Source of the DNA: Taklimakanibacter deserti
GTDB taxonomy: Bacteria; Pseudomonadota; Alphaproteobacteria; Rhizobiales; Aestuariivirgaceae
Length of the DNA stretch: 64,000 bases
Direction: 5' to 3'
Assembly: GCA_003574785.1 (NCBI GenBank)
Contig: QORU01000003.1
Coordinates: 186,001-250,000, forward strand
Below, in pieces: positions 1-7,185 of the stretch (its first letter is position 1; each line of letters opens with the position of its first letter). Under the pieces are notes generated by a model. The model worked only from the letters and a program-made list of their open reading frames with translations. It was not told where the DNA came from and did no database searches. Position numbers and translations under genes: made by a program.

Positions 1-642
1 ATCCAGATCGCCGTCAACCGGGCGCTCGCCCGGCATTTCAGCGACTACGACCATCTCGAGCATGTGCGCTCGCGCCGCGCCGGCGACAAGGTGTTCATCG
101 AGGTCGCGCTCGGAGTCGACGGCAAGCTGGCGCTCGGCGATGCGGACCGCCGCGTCGAGGCCCTGAAGACGACGCTCGCCGAGGAGATCAGCCGCGCCGA
201 CGTCTCCGCCCTCGCCGAAATCACCATTCTCTTGTCGGCGGCCCCTCTTGGGAGAACCGTTGCACGCAGCACGGGGAGCGGCGAAGTCACGCTGAGGACG
301 CCCGGCATGCACATGCAGAAGTCAAAGAAAGGCACTGTCCTGGTGGTGGCGGCGCAAGGGCGTCTCGATGCCCGGACCGCAGGCGAATTTCAGGGCCGGT
401 TATCCGCCTCGATCGACGGCGGCGAAACCAGCGTCCTGCTCGACTTTTCCGATCTCACGAACATAAGCAGCGCGGGGCTTCGCAGCCTGCTCGTCGCGGC
501 CAAGCGCCTGCAGGGAGACAACGGCCAGTTCGCCATCTGTGGCCTCAAGGAGAACGTCGCCACGGTCTTCAAGGTCAGCGGATTTGACGCGATCATCAAG
601 ATTTTCCCGGACGAGGGTGCGGCGCTGGCAAGCTACGCCTGA
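1..642 (+). CDS. Cation diffusion facilitator C-terminal domain fused to STAS domain (5' partial)
   Basis: The frame is open from base 1, so the N-terminus lies outside the window. Residues before about 95 resemble the cytoplasmic dimerisation domain of CDF metal efflux proteins (HVRSRRAGDKVFIEV, then a helix and a beta strand). A 20-residue linker leads into a complete STAS domain from about base 307, with the SpoIIAA-like core DLTNISSAGLRSLL and its candidate phospho-serine. STAS proteins act as anti-sigma antagonists or as regulatory tails of transporters. An internal ATG at 307 could make STAS alone, but no stop separates the two parts, so a fusion is the simplest reading. Confidence 0.75.
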   Translation: MQIAVNRALARHFSDYDHLEHVRSRRAGDKVFIEVALGVDGKLALGDADRRVEALKTTLAEEISRADVSALAEITILLSAAPLGRTVARSTGSGEVTLRTPGMHMQKSKKGTVLVVAAQGRLDARTAGEFQGRLSASIDGGETSVLLDFSDLTNISSAGLRSLLVAAKRLQGDNGQFAICGLKENVATVFKVSGFDAIIKIFPDEGAALASYA

Positions 643-670
643 GCCGATTCTTCGCAAGCTTTCGATCGGA

Positions 671-991
671 TCAGCGCGGCGGGGGGACGCCAGTACCCAG
701 GATCTGATGCAGCACCTGCAGCACACCGGAGTCGATCAGCCTGTTCTCGACTGCGATCAGGTCCGCCTGCAGCTCGGTGAGCACCGAACGAAGCTTCACT
801 GGATCATGATCCTCCTGGTCCAGGTGCTTTTCGATCTGGCTGAGGCGGCCCTCGAGGCGCTCACGATTGACGCCGGCGGCTACGAGATCGTGGCTGCTCT
901 TGCGCGCCTGCTCGACGACGGAACGGACGTGCTCAGCGCCGATCTGGCCGCCCTTGGTTTTGCTGTCCTTCCGGGTCTTACGAGAGGTCAT
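671..991 (-). CDS. Small hypothetical protein, helical
   Basis: A 106-residue protein that I do not recognise. The N-terminus is rich in Lys/Arg/Thr (MTSRKTRKDSKTKGG). The middle looks strongly helical and coiled-coil-like, with charged heptads (RLEGRLSQIEKHLDQ and RSVLTELQADLIAVENRLID). AAGGAAG lies about 12 bases before the ATG on this strand. It is convergent with the CDF-STAS gene. An opposite-strand frame over the same bases has Arg/Ser-rich low-complexity composition and is taken as a shadow. Confidence 0.55.
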   Translation of the reverse strand: MTSRKTRKDSKTKGGQIGAEHVRSVVEQARKSSHDLVAAGVNRERLEGRLSQIEKHLDQEDHDPVKLRSVLTELQADLIAVENRLIDSGVLQVLHQILGTGVPPPR

Positions 992-1189
992 GGCGCTTAA
1001 AGGCTTCCTTTGGAATAATTTCGTTCAATGCCTTTTGAAAGCTTTCGAGCTTCAGCCGCGGGTCATTTCTGAACAGATGATATCAGATTGAGCCTGCTAC
1101 GTCGAACCGTTTGACGGACAAGCAATTTGCCGCGCTGGACATGATCCCGTTTTCGTCTAGGGTCCATCCAGCACTGCGGTGGACTCCAC

Positions 1190-1966
1190 ATGAGATGTCT
1201 CGTCGTCGCCGATCTGCACTATTCGCTGCCGCAATTCGACTGGGTGGTGAACGAGGCCGATCGCTTCGATCTGGTGATCCTGGCGGGCGATCATCTCGAC
1301 CTCAGCTCGCTGGTGCAAGGCTGGGCGCAAACCGTCGTCATTCGGAAATACATGGAGCTGCTGTGCCAAAAGACGCATATCCTCATCTGCTCCGGCAATC
1401 ATGATCTCGATTCGCGCGATACATCGGGCGAAAAGATCGCCAAATGGGTCGCGGATTGCCGGCACAGTAGAGTTTCGTCCGACGGCGACACAATCGAGAT
1501 CGAGGATACCCTTATCTCCGTATGCCCCTGGTGGGACGGCCCCATGGTGCGTGAGCGCGTCGAAGCCCAACTCGCAGCCGACGCGCGCAAGCGCACCGGA
1601 CGGTGGATCTGGGTGCATCATGCGCCGCCCGACCGTTCGCCGATCAGTTGGACCGGCAGCCGCGATTCGGGCGACTCGGTCTTGAGCGGGTGGATCGCCC
1701 GCTATCAGCCGGATATCGTGCTGTCGGGCCATGTCCATCAATCGCCTTTCGTCAAAGGCGGCTCATGGGTCGACCGTATCGGTCCGACATGGGTGTTCAA
1801 TACCGGTTGCCATTCGGGCGCGCCGCCGGCGCATATCATGTTCGACACCGAGCTTCAGGAGGCGGTCTGGATGTCGTCCGCCGGCATTCAATCCTTCCGC
1901 CTCGACGAGCCGCTGGCGCTGCCCCTGCCGCGCCTCACGCGGCCGCCAGCCTGGGTCATGATTTAG
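1190..1966 (+). CDS. Calcineurin-like metallophosphoesterase
   Basis: A 258-residue protein with the full binuclear metal signature: D8-x-H10, GD at 33-34, GNHD at 69-72, WVHHAPP near 142 and GHVH near 178. These are the ligand sets of the calcineurin-like phosphoesterase fold, so it probably hydrolyses a phosphomono- or diester. There is no signal peptide, so it is likely cytoplasmic. The substrate cannot be told from sequence. Its 3' end overlaps by 11 bases the convergent cyclic-nucleotide-binding gene; that proximity makes cyclic nucleotides a possible but unproven substrate. Confidence 0.85.
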   Translation: MRCLVVADLHYSLPQFDWVVNEADRFDLVILAGDHLDLSSLVQGWAQTVVIRKYMELLCQKTHILICSGNHDLDSRDTSGEKIAKWVADCRHSRVSSDGDTIEIEDTLISVCPWWDGPMVRERVEAQLAADARKRTGRWIWVHHAPPDRSPISWTGSRDSGDSVLSGWIARYQPDIVLSGHVHQSPFVKGGSWVDRIGPTWVFNTGCHSGAPPAHIMFDTELQEAVWMSSAGIQSFRLDEPLALPLPRLTRPPAWVMI

Positions 1967-2438
1967 AGTCTTGCCGTTCCGATCCGGGGAGGAACTCGCC
2001 GGGCTGCTGGTGGACGAGGCTCGCCAGCACTTCGCTGACCATTGCGAGATGCGTGCCGTGGCCGGCATATTGGCGCTTCAGATCGACAAGGTAAGTCGTG
2101 GCCGAATAAAGTCGCTGGGCCAGCAAGCGCGCGACGAGCAATGCTGTCTCGGGATCCGACCTCAGGAATTCCGCGCCATCGATGAACTCATAGAGGACCG
2201 CCGGCGTGACGGCCCGCACCGTCGCGGTGTGCGCCGAATCGAGCAGCAGCGACATTTCACCGAAGATCGATCCCCGCTCGCTGACGACGGCGACCTGCGT
2301 CTCCCCGCGCGCGACCTCGAGCGTCCCTTCATCGAGAATATAGATGCGGCCCGATTTCGTCCCCTCGCTCAGCAATACCGTGCCGGCCGCAACCGCGATT
2401 TTCTTGCTCTCTTCGTAGGGAGGAAGCCCTCTTTTCAC
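1956..2438 (-). CDS. Stand-alone cyclic nucleotide-binding domain protein
   Basis: A 160-residue protein consisting almost only of a Crp-type cNMP-binding beta-roll (AGTVLLSEGTKSGRIYILDEG, then SERGSIFGEMSLLL as the phosphate-binding cassette region) and a short C helix. There is no helix-turn-helix, so it is not a normal Crp/Fnr factor and may act by protein contact. The cassette has GEMSLLLDSAHTATV where cAMP binders have GE...R..T/S, so the Arg is shifted or absent and ligand binding is uncertain. On the same strand just upstream lies the decayed tail of an adenylate cyclase (2552-2650). Confidence 0.8.
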   Translation of the reverse strand: MKRGLPPYEESKKIAVAAGTVLLSEGTKSGRIYILDEGTLEVARGETQVAVVSERGSIFGEMSLLLDSAHTATVRAVTPAVLYEFIDGAEFLRSDPETALLVARLLAQRLYSATTYLVDLKRQYAGHGTHLAMVSEVLASLVHQQPGEFLPGSERQDSKS

Positions 2439-2551
2439 GAATGAACGTCTCCCGCCTGTCGCCTTGCAATCCTATCGAGAAGGCAGACGGCGAGCGAGGC
2501 CGAAAACCGGGCGTTCTGCGGCCATTCGTGCTCAAATTTTCGGCAGCCCGG

Positions 2552-2650
2552 CTATGTCTGGTCCTGCCGCCAGGATCCATCCCAACTGTCGCCCAGGGGT
2601 ATCGCCATCAGGCCGTCGATGCGCTTCATGAAGATCTGCGAGGGAGCATC
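2552..2650 (-). pseudogene. 3' remnant of a class III adenylate cyclase gene
   Basis: Read on the minus strand, 32 codons and a TAG stop align without gaps to the last 32 residues of the intact cyclase at 15489-17225, with 15 identities (shared D-PS--F-KRIDG and SWD--W--D patterns), and both end at their stop. Upstream of this the similarity vanishes in all frames, so only the tail survives. It sits 114 bases before the cyclic-nucleotide-binding gene on the same strand, suggesting an old cyclase-plus-binding-protein pair. Confidence 0.6.
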
Positions 2651-2979
2651 TTCGTGGCGGCCCGGAGCGGCCCGGAGGATCACAGGCGCTGCGTGACATG
2701 TCCGTCATGGCGCGGGACTTCATGTCGGGGCTGCCTTGGGACGTATTCACGGATAGATGGGCATAGTTTGGACCCTGGCCCGGGCCAAGCGAAAGCAACG
2801 AATTAAGACATGCTGGGTTGTCGCAAACCTGGACGCACAAGTCATTGGAATTCCGTCATCTTTTTATTCTGTTTGTGGAAGAACACAGCGCGGGCTAGAG
2901 TTTCCCTTGGGAGAACCAAAAATATCCAGACTTAAATAATGAGCGAATTTGGGCATCAGCCTGCCCATCTCTCGCTTGA

Positions 2980-2993
2980 CCTCTCGCGAGAGG
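2980..2993. promoter_or_regulatory. Perfect 14-base palindrome
   Basis: CCTCTCGCGAGAGG is fully self-complementary and lies 60 bases upstream of the start at 3053. It could be an operator or the stem of a small hairpin. There is no evidence for a specific binding protein. Confidence 0.3.
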
Positions 2994-3052
2994 GGATCGG
3001 GTCGATTGCGTGATTGGGAAGTCCATTGAACTGCTTGCGAAGGAGCGACGAC

Positions 3053-3322
3053 ATGAAGACCATCTTGTGTTTTTTGTGCCTTGCCTGCCTGACGACCGCG
3101 GCCTATGCGGACCAGAAAGCCGCCGATGCGTGCGCCGCTTCACTTCCGCCTGCCGCCAAGCAGATCTACGCATCCACTCTTGCGAGCAACCCGACGCCCT
3201 CCACGGGCCGCAGCATCGTTGTCTCCATAGTCGAAAAGATGATCGCCGAAGGCAAGCTGACGATGGCCGAGGGTGAGGCTGCCGGCCACGCGGCGGGGAA
3301 CTGTCTGGAACAGCTGAAGTAG
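3053..3322 (+). CDS. Small exported protein, hypothetical
   Basis: An 89-residue protein. The start was chosen at 3053 because AGGAG lies 7 bases upstream and the product then opens with a clean signal peptide (MKTILCFLCLACLTTAAYA, predicted cut after AYA). An upstream in-frame start at 3014 would bury this signal. The mature part has two Cys (CAASL and NCLEQLK) that could form a disulfide, and is mainly helical (TGRSIVVSIVEKMIAEGKL). It is probably periplasmic. I do not recognise a function; proteins of this pattern are common in Rhizobiales. Confidence 0.7.
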   Translation: MKTILCFLCLACLTTAAYADQKAADACAASLPPAAKQIYASTLASNPTPSTGRSIVVSIVEKMIAEGKLTMAEGEAAGHAAGNCLEQLK

Positions 3323-3359
3323 CCGGAGACGGCGTGACGGCGATATTGAGCCGTCTTGC

Positions 3360-3590
3360 CTACTGCGCCGGCTCCGCCGGCGCGCCTTCATCCGGCACAT
3401 CGTCCTCGCCGACGGTCGCACCACCCGGCACGCATTGCAGCGTCCAGTTCGCCGGAGGCTTCGTTGCTTCTTATTCCTTGACGGCCGCGAGGCATTGCTC
3501 GCGGCCATCGAACGGGCTCGGCAGGACGGCGAGCCCGCCTTGCGGGCCAGCAACGACGATATACCAGAGCAATGCGGCAGCGGCTGTCAT
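3360..3590 (-). pseudogene. Small exported protein gene interrupted by an in-frame stop
   Basis: On the minus strand an ATG at 3590 opens a frame reading MTAAAALLWYIVVAGPQGG, then FDGREQCLAAVKE, a TAA stop at 3471-3473, and then, in the same frame, EATKPPANWTLQCVPGG to a TAG at 3360-3362. The two halves read as one small secreted two-cysteine protein (C-x-AA-K-x-EA-----W-LQCVPGG), the stop replacing what is probably a Tyr codon. Either a recent nonsense mutation or a sequencing error. Function is unknown. Confidence 0.55.
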
Positions 3591-3620
3591 GGCGGCCTCG
3601 CAACAGTAAAAAATTCGGCA

Positions 3621-3660
3621 AGAAAAAATGCGGGGTGAGCCCGTTGCCGGGCTCACCCCG
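3621..3660 (-). terminator. Rho-independent terminator
   Basis: A perfect 12-base stem (3631-3642 with 3649-3660) and 6-base loop, followed on the minus strand by a run of six U (3623-3628). It ends transcription of the Lys/His-rich protein gene whose stop is at 3671. Confidence 0.85.
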
Positions 3661-3670
3661 GTCCGCCGCT

Positions 3671-3904
3671 TCAGGTCGCCGGCGTCGCCGGCATTTTCTT
3701 CTTCTTCGAAGCGTGCTTCACCGGCTTCTTGCTGTGATGCTGGACGATCTTCTTCTTTTTCTTCGTGGTGTCCTGCTGGACGACGTTGGTTTTCGTGGCC
3801 GTCGCGGCGGTGGTCGCCGCATGGGCGGGCGCCACCTGGAGCGCTGCGCCCGAGATCATGAGAGCCGAGGCGAGGCCAAGAGCGGCAAGAGAGAGTCTAT
3901 TCAT
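3671..3904 (-). CDS. Small exported Lys/His-rich protein
   Basis: A 77-residue protein. The start at 3904 is favoured by AAGGAT 7 bases upstream and by a signal peptide beginning MNRLSLAALGLASALMISG and ending APAHA. The mature part has almost no predicted fold: Thr/Ala-rich, then TTKKKKKIVQHHSKKPVKHASKKKK. Such short basic periplasmic proteins may bind polyanions or metals (three His), but no function is known. It is followed directly by a strong terminator, so it is probably monocistronic and well expressed. Confidence 0.75.
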   Translation of the reverse strand: MNRLSLAALGLASALMISGAALQVAPAHAATTAATATKTNVVQQDTTKKKKKIVQHHSKKPVKHASKKKKMPATPAT

Positions 3905-3957
3905 CGCATTATCCTTTCCAGTCGTTGGGAAAGACCGAGGCAGCGCCGCGGCCTTCG

Positions 3958-4278
3958 TCATTCAGGGTCGATGGGCTGGACCCCGAGCAGCTGGAGCGCC
4001 TTCACATAGGCCCTGAGACCTTGCGCCGGCTTACCGCCGGCACAGAGCTTCCTGGCTTTCGCTCCGATGGTCGCGGCGTTGGCAGAACGGCCGGATCCGG
4101 CATGCGCCTTGATCTCGGCGTTGAGCTGGTCCTGCAGGATGCTGCAGCGTTGAGACCTGGTCGTCTCACTCGTCGCCGCATCGCCGAGGCCGGGCGGCAT
4201 GAGGAGGCCGCCTGCCAGCACCGCGAGACAGATGAAACGCAAGCTCCGTCGCCTCGATATATGGATCACTTGGGACAT
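3958..4278 (-). CDS. Small exported hypothetical protein
   Basis: A 106-residue protein from the ATG at 4278. It opens with a basic stretch and hydrophobic core (RRRSLRFICLAVLAGGLLM), a probable signal peptide or anchor, followed by a helical domain with two Cys (SQRCSILQDQLN and ARKLCAGGK). The pattern C-----L-------A------A----G--LC--G---------Y--AL-LLG is seen in small periplasmic proteins of Rhizobiales, whose role is unknown. A start at 4374 is possible but adds a basic N-terminus with no signal. No strong ribosome site decides. Confidence 0.6.
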   Translation of the reverse strand: MSQVIHISRRRSLRFICLAVLAGGLLMPPGLGDAATSETTRSQRCSILQDQLNAEIKAHAGSGRSANAATIGAKARKLCAGGKPAQGLRAYVKALQLLGVQPIDPE

Positions 4279-4519
4279 TGAAGGTGTCGGCGCTTGCGTG
4301 TCATTGTCGAGCCCATCAGTAATGCCCCTGCGTTTCCGCAATTTTTCCGCCGGACCCTGTCTTTGTAACGGCATGTTTCCCGTCTCCCGGCTACGGAAAC
4401 AATCGCCCCGCCGGCATCTCCATAAGCTTGCCGAGCGTTAACTGGAACGCGATCTCTCCCTGTGATATGGCCCGACGCATGAGCGCTTCGGCGCATTACG
4501 GATCTGTAATGGAGCATCC

Positions 4520-5248
4520 TTGACGGTGAAGCAGGCCGGCCATCTTCTCGTCGTCGATGACGATCGCGAAATCTGCGATCTCATCCGGCATTTCTTCGAA
4601 CGCCACGGCTATCGCGTGGGTGTAGCGCATGACGAAGCCCAGATGCAGAGCGAATTGCGCCGGCACGATTTCGATCTCGTGGTCCTCGACGTGATGTTGC
4701 CAGGCCGCAACGGCCTCGATCTCTGCCGCGACATCCGCGGCCGTTCGCAAGTGCCGATCATCATGGTGACCGCCATCAACGAGACGGCGGACCGCATCGT
4801 CGGGCTCGAAATGGGTGCCGACGACTATATCGCCAAGCCCTTCGAGCCGCGCGAGCTCCTGGCCCGGGTGCGCGCGGTCATCCGCCGCTTCACAGCGACG
4901 GCGGCCGCCGAGCCCGACGGCCGGCCGAGCCAGGTGCTGCGCTTCGACGACTGGACCATCGACCTGGCGCAGCGCCGCCTGTGGAGCGCCGACAATGTCG
5001 TCATCACGCTGACGATGGCGGAGTTCGACCTGCTCGGCGTGTTCGTCACCCATCCGCGCCGCACCTTGAGCCGCGACCAGCTTCTCGACTTCACCCAAGG
5101 CCATGCGGCGCAGTCCTTCGACCGCAGCATCGACATATTGGTCAGCCGGCTGCGGCGGAAGCTCGCCGGCGGCGCCAAGGCGGTGAACCCGATCGTCACG
5201 GTGCGGGGCGGCGGCTACATGCTCTCCTCGGAGGTCCGGCCGCAATGA
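4520..5248 (+). CDS. OmpR/PhoB-family response regulator
   Basis: A 242-residue protein with a receiver domain (residues 8-120: acidic D13/D14, phospho-acceptor D57 in VVLDVMLPG, T84, K106 in AKPF) and a C-terminal winged helix (about 145-238, with SFDRSIDILVSRLRRKL as recognition helix). It is started at TTG 4520 because GGAG lies 6 bases upstream; GTG at 4526 is the alternative. Its stop overlaps the start of the histidine kinase gene (ATGA), so the two are translationally coupled and should form one phosphorelay. The stimulus is unknown. Confidence 0.92.
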   Translation: MTVKQAGHLLVVDDDREICDLIRHFFERHGYRVGVAHDEAQMQSELRRHDFDLVVLDVMLPGRNGLDLCRDIRGRSQVPIIMVTAINETADRIVGLEMGADDYIAKPFEPRELLARVRAVIRRFTATAAAEPDGRPSQVLRFDDWTIDLAQRRLWSADNVVITLTMAEFDLLGVFVTHPRRTLSRDQLLDFTQGHAAQSFDRSIDILVSRLRRKLAGGAKAVNPIVTVRGGGYMLSSEVRPQ

Positions 5249-6657
5249 AGCGGCTCTTCCCGCAATCGCTGCCCGCCTGGATCCTTCTGATCCTGGTGGC
5301 GGGCCTCATCGCCACGCAAGCTTTGACCCTCGTGATCGCCGCACACGGCGTCTCCAATGCCGGCCGCTCCTTCGAGCTCTTCCGGCTCGGCGAGCGCACC
5401 GTCGCTCTGGCGAAGGCCTTCCACGCGGCATCGCCCGATCTGCGCCAGACGCTGCTCACCGAGATGGCCAATCCCTCGCTCACTCTGGCGATGTCGGGCC
5501 AGCCCGCGGTCGCGACCGCGCTGCCGAGCGATGACGAGCTGGCCGAGCTTGAGGACATACTGGTCGCCAAGCTCGCCAAGAACGGGGTCACCGACATCAG
5601 GGTGCGCGAGGACGGGCCCTCGCGCGCGAACCGCCCGCCCTCGAACCATGCGGCGGCACCCATCGACCAGCCGGGCGATGTCGAGGAGCTTCTGCTGCAG
5701 GCCGCCTCGACCCTCGGCAAGAGCGGCCGCTTCACCGTCGCCATCCAGTTCAGCGACGGGCAGTGGCTCAATTTCGCAACGCCGGTGACGCCCGATCCGC
5801 CGGTCCTGACGCAGGAAAGCATGCCGCTCTATGGCGGTGCGGCGATCGCCATCATCCTCCTGTCGCTGTGGACGATCCGGCAGCTCACGGCGCCCTATGG
5901 CGCCTTCGAGCGGGCGGTGAGCGCGCTCGGCGACGACCTCAACCGGCCGCCGCTGCCCGAGACCGGCAGCGGCGAGGTGAAGGCCGCGGTCAAGGCGGTC
6001 AATGCGATGCAGGCCAAGCTCCAGGACTATGTGGCCGAGCGCGAGCATCTGGCCGCAGCACTGGCGCATGACCTGCGCACGCCGATCACGCGGCTGCGCC
6101 TGCGCTTCGAGCTTCTAAAGAAGAAGAGCGGGACGCCGGCGCTCCTCGCCGACCTGCAGGAGATCGAGAAGATCATCCAGTCGGTCGTCGACTTCGCCAG
6201 CCACGAGGTGAAGAAAGAGCCCGATGCCAAGATCGACCTTGTCTCGCTGGTGGAGGCGGTGTGCGATGATTATCCCGACGTCCGCCTCGACCAAAAGGCG
6301 ACGCCGCCGCGCATCTTGTGCAGCGGGCGGCCGATCGCGCTCAAAAGATGTCTCACCAATCTCATCGACAATGCGGTGAAATATGGAAAGAGAGCGAGCG
6401 TCTCGATCGAGGAGGCGGCGCAGAACATCAATGTGGTCATCGAGGACGAAGGGCAGGGGCTCGCCCAAAGCGACATCGAGCAGGTGTTCAAGCCGTTCAA
6501 GCGCCTCGAAGGCTCGCGCAACCGCGAGACGGGCGGCATCGGTCTCGGCCTCGCCATCGCCCGCGGCATCGCCCGGGCGCATCTCGGCGACATCAGCATG
6601 TATCGGCGCGAAGAGAGCGGCATGCGGGTGGTGCTGTCGCTGCCCAAGGTGGCGTGA
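5245..6657 (+). CDS. EnvZ-like sensor histidine kinase
   Basis: A 470-residue membrane kinase. TM1 is at about 8-30 (AWILLILVAGLIATQALTL), then a 150-residue periplasmic sensor region, TM2 near 193-212 (GGAAIAIILLSLWTI), a HAMP-like linker, HisKA with H box LAHDLRTPITRLR, and HATPase with N box NLIDNAVKYG and G boxes EDEGQGL and GIGLGLAIARGI. The start overlaps the regulator stop. The family autophosphorylates the H-box His and passes phosphate to the partner Asp. The sensed ligand is not evident. Confidence 0.92.
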   Translation: MKRLFPQSLPAWILLILVAGLIATQALTLVIAAHGVSNAGRSFELFRLGERTVALAKAFHAASPDLRQTLLTEMANPSLTLAMSGQPAVATALPSDDELAELEDILVAKLAKNGVTDIRVREDGPSRANRPPSNHAAAPIDQPGDVEELLLQAASTLGKSGRFTVAIQFSDGQWLNFATPVTPDPPVLTQESMPLYGGAAIAIILLSLWTIRQLTAPYGAFERAVSALGDDLNRPPLPETGSGEVKAAVKAVNAMQAKLQDYVAEREHLAAALAHDLRTPITRLRLRFELLKKKSGTPALLADLQEIEKIIQSVVDFASHEVKKEPDAKIDLVSLVEAVCDDYPDVRLDQKATPPRILCSGRPIALKRCLTNLIDNAVKYGKRASVSIEEAAQNINVVIEDEGQGLAQSDIEQVFKPFKRLEGSRNRETGGIGLGLAIARGIARAHLGDISMYRREESGMRVVLSLPKVA

Positions 6658-6719
6658 GCCTCGCGGCCTCATGGCTCAAAGCATCGACGCCGCCGCAGAT
6701 GCGCCAGCGCCGTCCACGC

Positions 6720-7082
6720 TCAATAATAGCCCGGTAGCGGTCTCGCGCTGATGACTCTTCCTGAACGCGCGCTCACCCGGATGATCCAGGGACGGTAGCG
6801 CCTGAGGGCCTGATACTTGTAAACCTCGCCGCCGCAGCGCAGCACCTTGACGCGATTGAAACCATGGGCGCGAACGACCTGTCTTGCCTCGGCGCAGGAA
6901 ATATACTCGTAGTCATAGTAGTAGGGATAACCCGGATAGACGCGATAGTCGGGATAATAGTGCACCGGGTAAGCGGCCGCTCCGCCGGTGACATCGAGAT
7001 CGGCTCCGGCCTGGCCGATGTTAGGGTTAATGACGAGAGCGGCAAGCAGGGCCATACCACCGGCACTCAGACGCTTGAACAT
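6720..7082 (-). CDS. Exported Tyr-rich hypothetical protein
   Basis: A 120-residue protein started at ATG 7082, 8 bases after GGAG. Signal peptide ends near GQAGA. A striking tyrosine/proline segment follows (YPVHYYPDYRVYPGYPYYYD), then a compact domain CAEARQVVRAHGFNRVKVLRCGG with a Cys pair and a final basic strand. The C-terminal pattern C-EAR-VV---GF--V----C-G--Y-Y-A is shared by many short Rhizobiales exported proteins of unknown role. It is convergent with the kinase gene. Confidence 0.75.
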   Translation of the reverse strand: MFKRLSAGGMALLAALVINPNIGQAGADLDVTGGAAAYPVHYYPDYRVYPGYPYYYDYEYISCAEARQVVRAHGFNRVKVLRCGGEVYKYQALRRYRPWIIRVSARSGRVISARPLPGYY

Positions 7083-7185
7083 TGCTAGCACTCCACTCAG
7101 AGCACCCAGCTTTCTGCGGGGCCCTCGACAGTAGCACGCTCATGCTTGCTCTGTACACGTATCGTTCAGCTGGATCAAATGGCGG

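Larger units (their letters stand above)
2439..3052. other. 614-base intergenic region with one gene remnant
   Basis: No intact gene is supported here. The open frames are short and low in coding character. The only recognisable content is the adenylate cyclase tail remnant at 2552-2650 (minus) and a perfect 14-base palindrome, CCTCTCGCGAGAGG, at 2980-2993, about 60 bases before the small exported protein gene at 3053. The stretch from 2800 to 2940 is AT-richer than its surroundings and could hold a promoter, but no clear -35/-10 pair was found. Confidence 0.6.

Noticed and set aside
1111..1404. Possible small plus-strand gene before the phosphoesterase
   Set aside because: No ribosome site, Arg-rich translation and overlap with the phosphoesterase start make it unlikely.
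2532..2840. 102-codon minus-strand frame upstream of the cNMP-binding gene
   Set aside because: It runs out of frame through the cyclase remnant and lacks any family pattern; treated as non-coding.
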